Positions 61,245-64,000 of a stretch of 64,000 bases of DNA are shown here, one piece after another. Made by a program: the position numbers and the translations under genes. Every line of letters begins with the position of its first letter. Position 1 is the stretch's first letter. The DNA comes from Clostridia bacterium. GTDB taxonomy: Bacteria > Bacillota > Clostridia > Lachnospirales > Lachnospiraceae. The notes below the pieces were generated by a model. The model was not told the origin of the DNA, made no database searches, and saw only the letters and a program-made list of their open reading frames with translations. The stretch spans positions 124,001 through 188,000 of the forward strand of contig CAJTFE010000003.1 in the NCBI GenBank assembly GCA_910575725.1, given 5' to 3'.

Positions 61245-62237
61245 CTACTCGTCTCTTTTTCCGGACATAAACTCCACAAACTTGCCGGTTCCGATTGCCA
61301 CACATTTCATGGAATCCTCGGCTGTCATAGTATTGATACCGGTCTTTTCCTCCAGAAGCTCCTCCAGGCCCCGAAGCAGAGCGCCTCCGCCCGTAAGGAC
61401 GATTCCCCGATCCGCAATATCTGCCGCCAGCTCGGGAGGAGTCTTCTCCAGCACGCTGTGTACTGCTTCCACAATCTGCATGGTTGTCTCCCGCAGCGCT
61501 TCCTCCGTATCCTCAGAGGTAACCTCCACGGTCTTGGGAAGGCCCGTTACCAGATTACGCCCGCGGACGTCCATCCGGTCTACCTCGGCCCTTGGGAAGC
61601 AGGTTCCTACCTTTATCTTAATGTCCTCCGCAGTCCGCTCGCCGATGAGCAGATTGTGCTTCTTACGCATATAGCGGACAATGGCCTCGTCAAAATCATC
61701 ACCGGCTACCTTCACGGAGGTGCTGACTACCGTACCTCCCAGGGAAATCACGGCAATGTCGCTGGTGCCGCCGCCGATATCCACGATCATATTGCCGCAG
61801 GGCCTGGAAATATCGATTCCGGCTCCGATAGCCGCCGCAATGGGCTCCTCTATAATCAATACCTCTCTGGCGCCCGCCTGATAAGTGGCATCCTCAACAG
61901 CCTTCTTCTCCACCTCGGTTACGCCGCTCGGCACGCATACCGCAATCCGGGGTTTCCGGAAGGTCTTCTTACCCATGGCCTTCTGGATAAAATACTTGAG
62001 CATCTTTTCCGTTACGGTGTAATCGGAGATAACACCCTGGCGCAGAGGACGCACCGCTACAATATTCCCCGGCGTCCTTCCCAGCATCAGCCGCGCTTCC
62101 TCGCCGATGGCGCGGATCTTATTCGTATCTCTGTCAAATGCTACTACTGAGGGCTCCTTTAACACAACGCCCTTTCCATTTATAAAAACAAGCATGCTTG
62201 CAGTACCCAGGTCAATTCCGATATCTGTTCCAGCCAT
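61245..62237 (-). CDS. mreB: Rod-shape actin homologue MreB/Mbl
   Basis: 330 residues of the MreB fold: phosphate-1 DIGIDLGTASMLVFINGKGV, phosphate-2 MIVDIGGGTSDIAVISLGG, adenosine loop GIVLTGGGALLRGLEELL. Membrane-bound filaments guide the cell-wall elongation machinery. It stands alone without mreC/mreD, which suggests an Mbl- or MreBH-like paralogue. AAAGGGG lies about ten bases before the ATG. The 200-base upstream gap is AT-rich with a TATAAT at 62374-62379 on the minus strand, but the -35 is weak. Confidence 0.95.
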   Translation of the reverse strand: MAGTDIGIDLGTASMLVFINGKGVVLKEPSVVAFDRDTNKIRAIGEEARLMLGRTPGNIVAVRPLRQGVISDYTVTEKMLKYFIQKAMGKKTFRKPRIAVCVPSGVTEVEKKAVEDATYQAGAREVLIIEEPIAAAIGAGIDISRPCGNMIVDIGGGTSDIAVISLGGTVVSTSVKVAGDDFDEAIVRYMRKKHNLLIGERTAEDIKIKVGTCFPRAEVDRMDVRGRNLVTGLPKTVEVTSEDTEEALRETTMQIVEAVHSVLEKTPPELAADIADRGIVLTGGGALLRGLEELLEEKTGINTMTAEDSMKCVAIGTGKFVEFMSGKRDE

Positions 62238-62438
62238 AATTCCATATCCCCTTTCACTCTGTTCTCTCTATGTTTCATTCTTTTCCGAATTGTCAAATGT
62301 TATACACTTTTCCAGCCTGTGCCAAATGTTTTCCCTTATTTATAGGAAAGAAGGCCTTTCTTGCGTAACCTATATTATATACAATAATTTCTAAAAAGAA
62401 AAGCGTTTTTTTACGGGGATACGAAATTTTGGTTAATT

Positions 62439-63434
62439 TTAATCATTTCTTAAGGGATCTGCAAGCCATTTCACAACATCCTGAAGCTTTTCTTTCTGTT
62501 CTTCGCTGCAAAGAGGCAGATCCTTCTTAAAATCTATGTCTGCCATATCATAACGCCTGCCGGCAAGAAGCTGTTCCAAAAGCCCGGGAAGCTCCACATC
62601 CAGCATGTCGGAGAACACCGTAATCCCGCTGATATGCATGGCGTTCAGCTTCAGGCAGACCTCCACCTCCCCCCAGTCAAAACGTCTGCTATAGCTGGTT
62701 TCACACTCCGGGGATTTGCCGAACTTCCACTCCCAGGAGGAATAGAGATCATACGTCTCCTTTACGAGAGGATTGTCAAGAAGCTTCTCATCCAGTTCTT
62801 CAAAGCTGCCGTACAATTCCTCAAAGCTTTCCTTCAATGCCTGGCGCATGGCATCTGTGGTAACCTCAGTGTTCAGCTCCTTTAGGTTGCATACCCTGGA
62901 CTGCACCGACTTCACGCCCTTGGCCTTCATCTTCTCCCTGGAAGGGGTCAGATACCGCCCAAGCTGGGATACATCCACATCTACCATCAAAGTCCCGTGC
63001 TGGATGCTGCACTGGGAGGTATTGGAAAAGGCATTGCCGGAGAACTTAAAGCCATCCTTGGTTATGATATCGTTCCGTCCGGAAAACCGGGTTTCCACTC
63101 CGAATTTCCTGCAGGCAGCCTGTACGACCTTTAGCTGCTTTTCCAGATTATAGACCTCGGGAGAGGCCAGGAAGGTAAAGCAGAGATTCCCCAAATCATG
63201 ATAGACCGCGCCTCCTCCTGTGGTTCTTCTGGCCAGGCAGCCTCCTTCTTCCTCCAGAAGCCGGGCGCGGCATTCCCGGATGGCGTTCTGGTTTCTTCCT
63301 ATTACTACGGTGCGATCATTCTGCCACAGATAAAAAATCACATCCCCTTTTTTGATCCGTGTGGAGAGATACTTTTCCACAGCCAGATTATGCCAGGGGT
63401 TCCAGGTGTAGGTTTGAATGAAATAGTTGCTCAT
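62439..63434 (-). CDS. Lipoate-protein ligase A
   Basis: 331 residues from ATG 63434 (AAGGAG ten bases upstream; the longer frame to 63464 has none). Catalytic domain: LAVEKYLS, VVIGRNQNA, ARRTTGGGAVYHDLGNLCFT (lipoyl-binding loop) and GRNDIITKDGFKFSGNAFSN with the active-site Lys; the C-terminal accessory domain is from about residue 245. It activates free lipoate with ATP and attaches it to E2/GcvH. Its place after an E1 beta gene matches supply of lipoyl E2 for that dehydrogenase. Confidence 0.94.
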   Translation of the reverse strand: MSNYFIQTYTWNPWHNLAVEKYLSTRIKKGDVIFYLWQNDRTVVIGRNQNAIRECRARLLEEEGGCLARRTTGGGAVYHDLGNLCFTFLASPEVYNLEKQLKVVQAACRKFGVETRFSGRNDIITKDGFKFSGNAFSNTSQCSIQHGTLMVDVDVSQLGRYLTPSREKMKAKGVKSVQSRVCNLKELNTEVTTDAMRQALKESFEELYGSFEELDEKLLDNPLVKETYDLYSSWEWKFGKSPECETSYSRRFDWGEVEVCLKLNAMHISGITVFSDMLDVELPGLLEQLLAGRRYDMADIDFKKDLPLCSEEQKEKLQDVVKWLADPLRND

Positions 63435-63462
63435 GGTGTCTGTTCTCCTTATCTGTCTCTTC

Positions 63463-63519
63463 AAAAGAGAAGAGGGGTCGGAAAATAAGTCTTCGGACTT
63501 TTCCGGCTCCCCTTCTTTT
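63463..63519 (-). terminator. Long terminator between the E1 beta and lipoate ligase genes
   Basis: A nearly continuous hairpin: AAAAGAAGGGGAGCCGGAAA pairs with TTTCCGACCCCTCTTCTCTT and ends in AAGTC-CGAA-GACTT at the tip, followed on the minus strand by TTTT. It ends the E1 beta transcript just before the ligase. Confidence 0.7.
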
Positions 63520-63558
63520 ATCCCCGTATGCGGTTAACAGTGAATCATATTTTTCATT

Positions 63559-64000
63559 TTAGATACCTAATTTCAGCTTTCTGAGCTGCTCCTCTGCCGT
63601 CACGTTGGTGGTCGGCTTGTAGTCCTTAAGGGGGATCAGCTTCTCGTTAATTGCATCCAGGATCCACTCCTTCTGTGGGAAGAAGTAATGATCATACTCG
63701 TAAGGCGGTGTGATCCAGTTCTGTGCTCCCACGATTGCAGGCGGCGCATCCAGATAATCAAATGCAAGCTCTGTAATATTCTTGGCAACCTCGTCAAGGA
63801 AGGTTCCTCTTGCACAAGCGTCAGAGGTCAAAATTACCTTTCCGGTCTTCTTTACAGACTCCAGGATCTTGGTGTAATCCAGGGGAACCAGGCTGTGCAG
63901 GTTAATCAGCTCTACAGACAGGCCGTACTTCTCCTCCAGCTCTTTCACGGCATCATATGCACGGTACAGAGTTGCTCCGACAGTCAGCATGGTAATATCG
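63559..64000 (-). CDS. 2-oxoacid dehydrogenase E1 component, beta subunit (C-terminal part)
   Basis: 147 residues of the C-terminal half; the frame runs off the right edge (IDITMLTVGATLYRAYDAVK). The ATG at 63990 is internal, not a start: the family has conserved sequence before it. LINLHSLVPLDYTKILESVK, VILTSDACARGTFLDEVAKN and the GAQNWITPPYEY region form the transketolase C-terminal domain of PdhB/AcoB-type E1 beta, which with E1 alpha decarboxylates a 2-oxoacid using thiamine diphosphate. The lipoate ligase next to it supports an acetoin- or pyruvate-type complex. Confidence 0.9.
   Translation of the reverse strand, partial: DITMLTVGATLYRAYDAVKELEEKYGLSVELINLHSLVPLDYTKILESVKKTGKVILTSDACARGTFLDEVAKNITELAFDYLDAPPAIVGAQNWITPPYEYDHYFFPQKEWILDAINEKLIPLKDYKPTTNVTAEEQLRKLKLGI

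Overview
The window looks like a chromosomal segment of a spore-forming Clostridia, most likely Lachnospiraceae. The evidence is a spore cortex-lytic type protein at the left edge, a YtaF-type sporulation membrane protein, a cdaA-cdaR pair next to two small membrane genes, a tryptophan T-box leader, PRD/PTS regulation, and consensus sigma-A promoters with strong AGGAGG ribosome sites. No prophage, IS transposase, CRISPR array, rRNA or tRNA was seen. Most genes lie on the minus strand.

Layout. 1-2968: partial spore cortex-lytic protein, CsoR-type metal repressor, uvrC. 3016-13901: a polyol/sugar operon read right to left from a consensus promoter at 13.9 kb (zinc dehydrogenase, ABC importer, SDR, class II aldolase, PfkB kinase, MtlD-like dehydrogenase), then a decayed two-gene remnant and a separately promoted ROK repressor. 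14277-19944: ftsH, a divergent Ca-type P-ATPase, and ytaF, which overlaps the ATPase tail to tail. 20067-22971: an EndoQ-type PHP protein and a membrane glycosyltransferase-like protein. 23248-36136: a long minus-strand cluster headed by a PRD regulator: RDD protein, lactose/cellobiose-type PTS IIA-IIB-IIC, a GrdB-like protein, two M42 peptidase homologues (one without its metal ligands), a glycosylasparaginase, an M20 peptidase, a MupG-like phospho-muramidase, CutC and YitT. It reads as uptake and dismantling of amino-sugar/peptide conjugates. 36469-42980: MATE transporter, Fic protein, GyrI-like protein, membrane-anchored XRE regulator, and a lone ABC-class ATPase. 43088-46633: a Trp T-box leader and a TrpXYZ-type ABC importer. 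46922-54291: cell-surface polysaccharide genes (three GT2 enzymes, a flippase, a DUF2142 protein). 54281-58226: HPr, cdaR, cdaA and two membrane proteins. 58284-64000: comF, recD2, mreB, lipoate ligase, and the C-terminal part of a 2-oxoacid dehydrogenase E1 beta subunit.

The most unusual content is between genes. Three dispersed long-hairpin families (called P1, P2 and P3 here) keep fixed bulges, loops and core bases while stem bases differ between copies and remain paired. P1 has three copies of about 210-226 bp (16525, 27364, 46702). P2 (about 103 bp, four full and three truncated copies) and P3 (one full copy and three fragments) occupy most gene junctions of the 23-36 kb cluster, and several end directly at the next gene's AATAGGAGG-type ribosome site. 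I do not recognise these elements; they are the best candidates for something undescribed.

Several gene starts were moved downstream of the longest open frame because a good Shine-Dalgarno, a promoter or a repeat lies inside the longer frame (ROK, ftsH, sugar ABC ATPase, zinc dehydrogenase, cutC, M42, glycosylasparaginase, RDD, PRD, Fic, XRE, one GT2, lipoate ligase, membrane GT). All calls come from reading the sequence; no database search was run.
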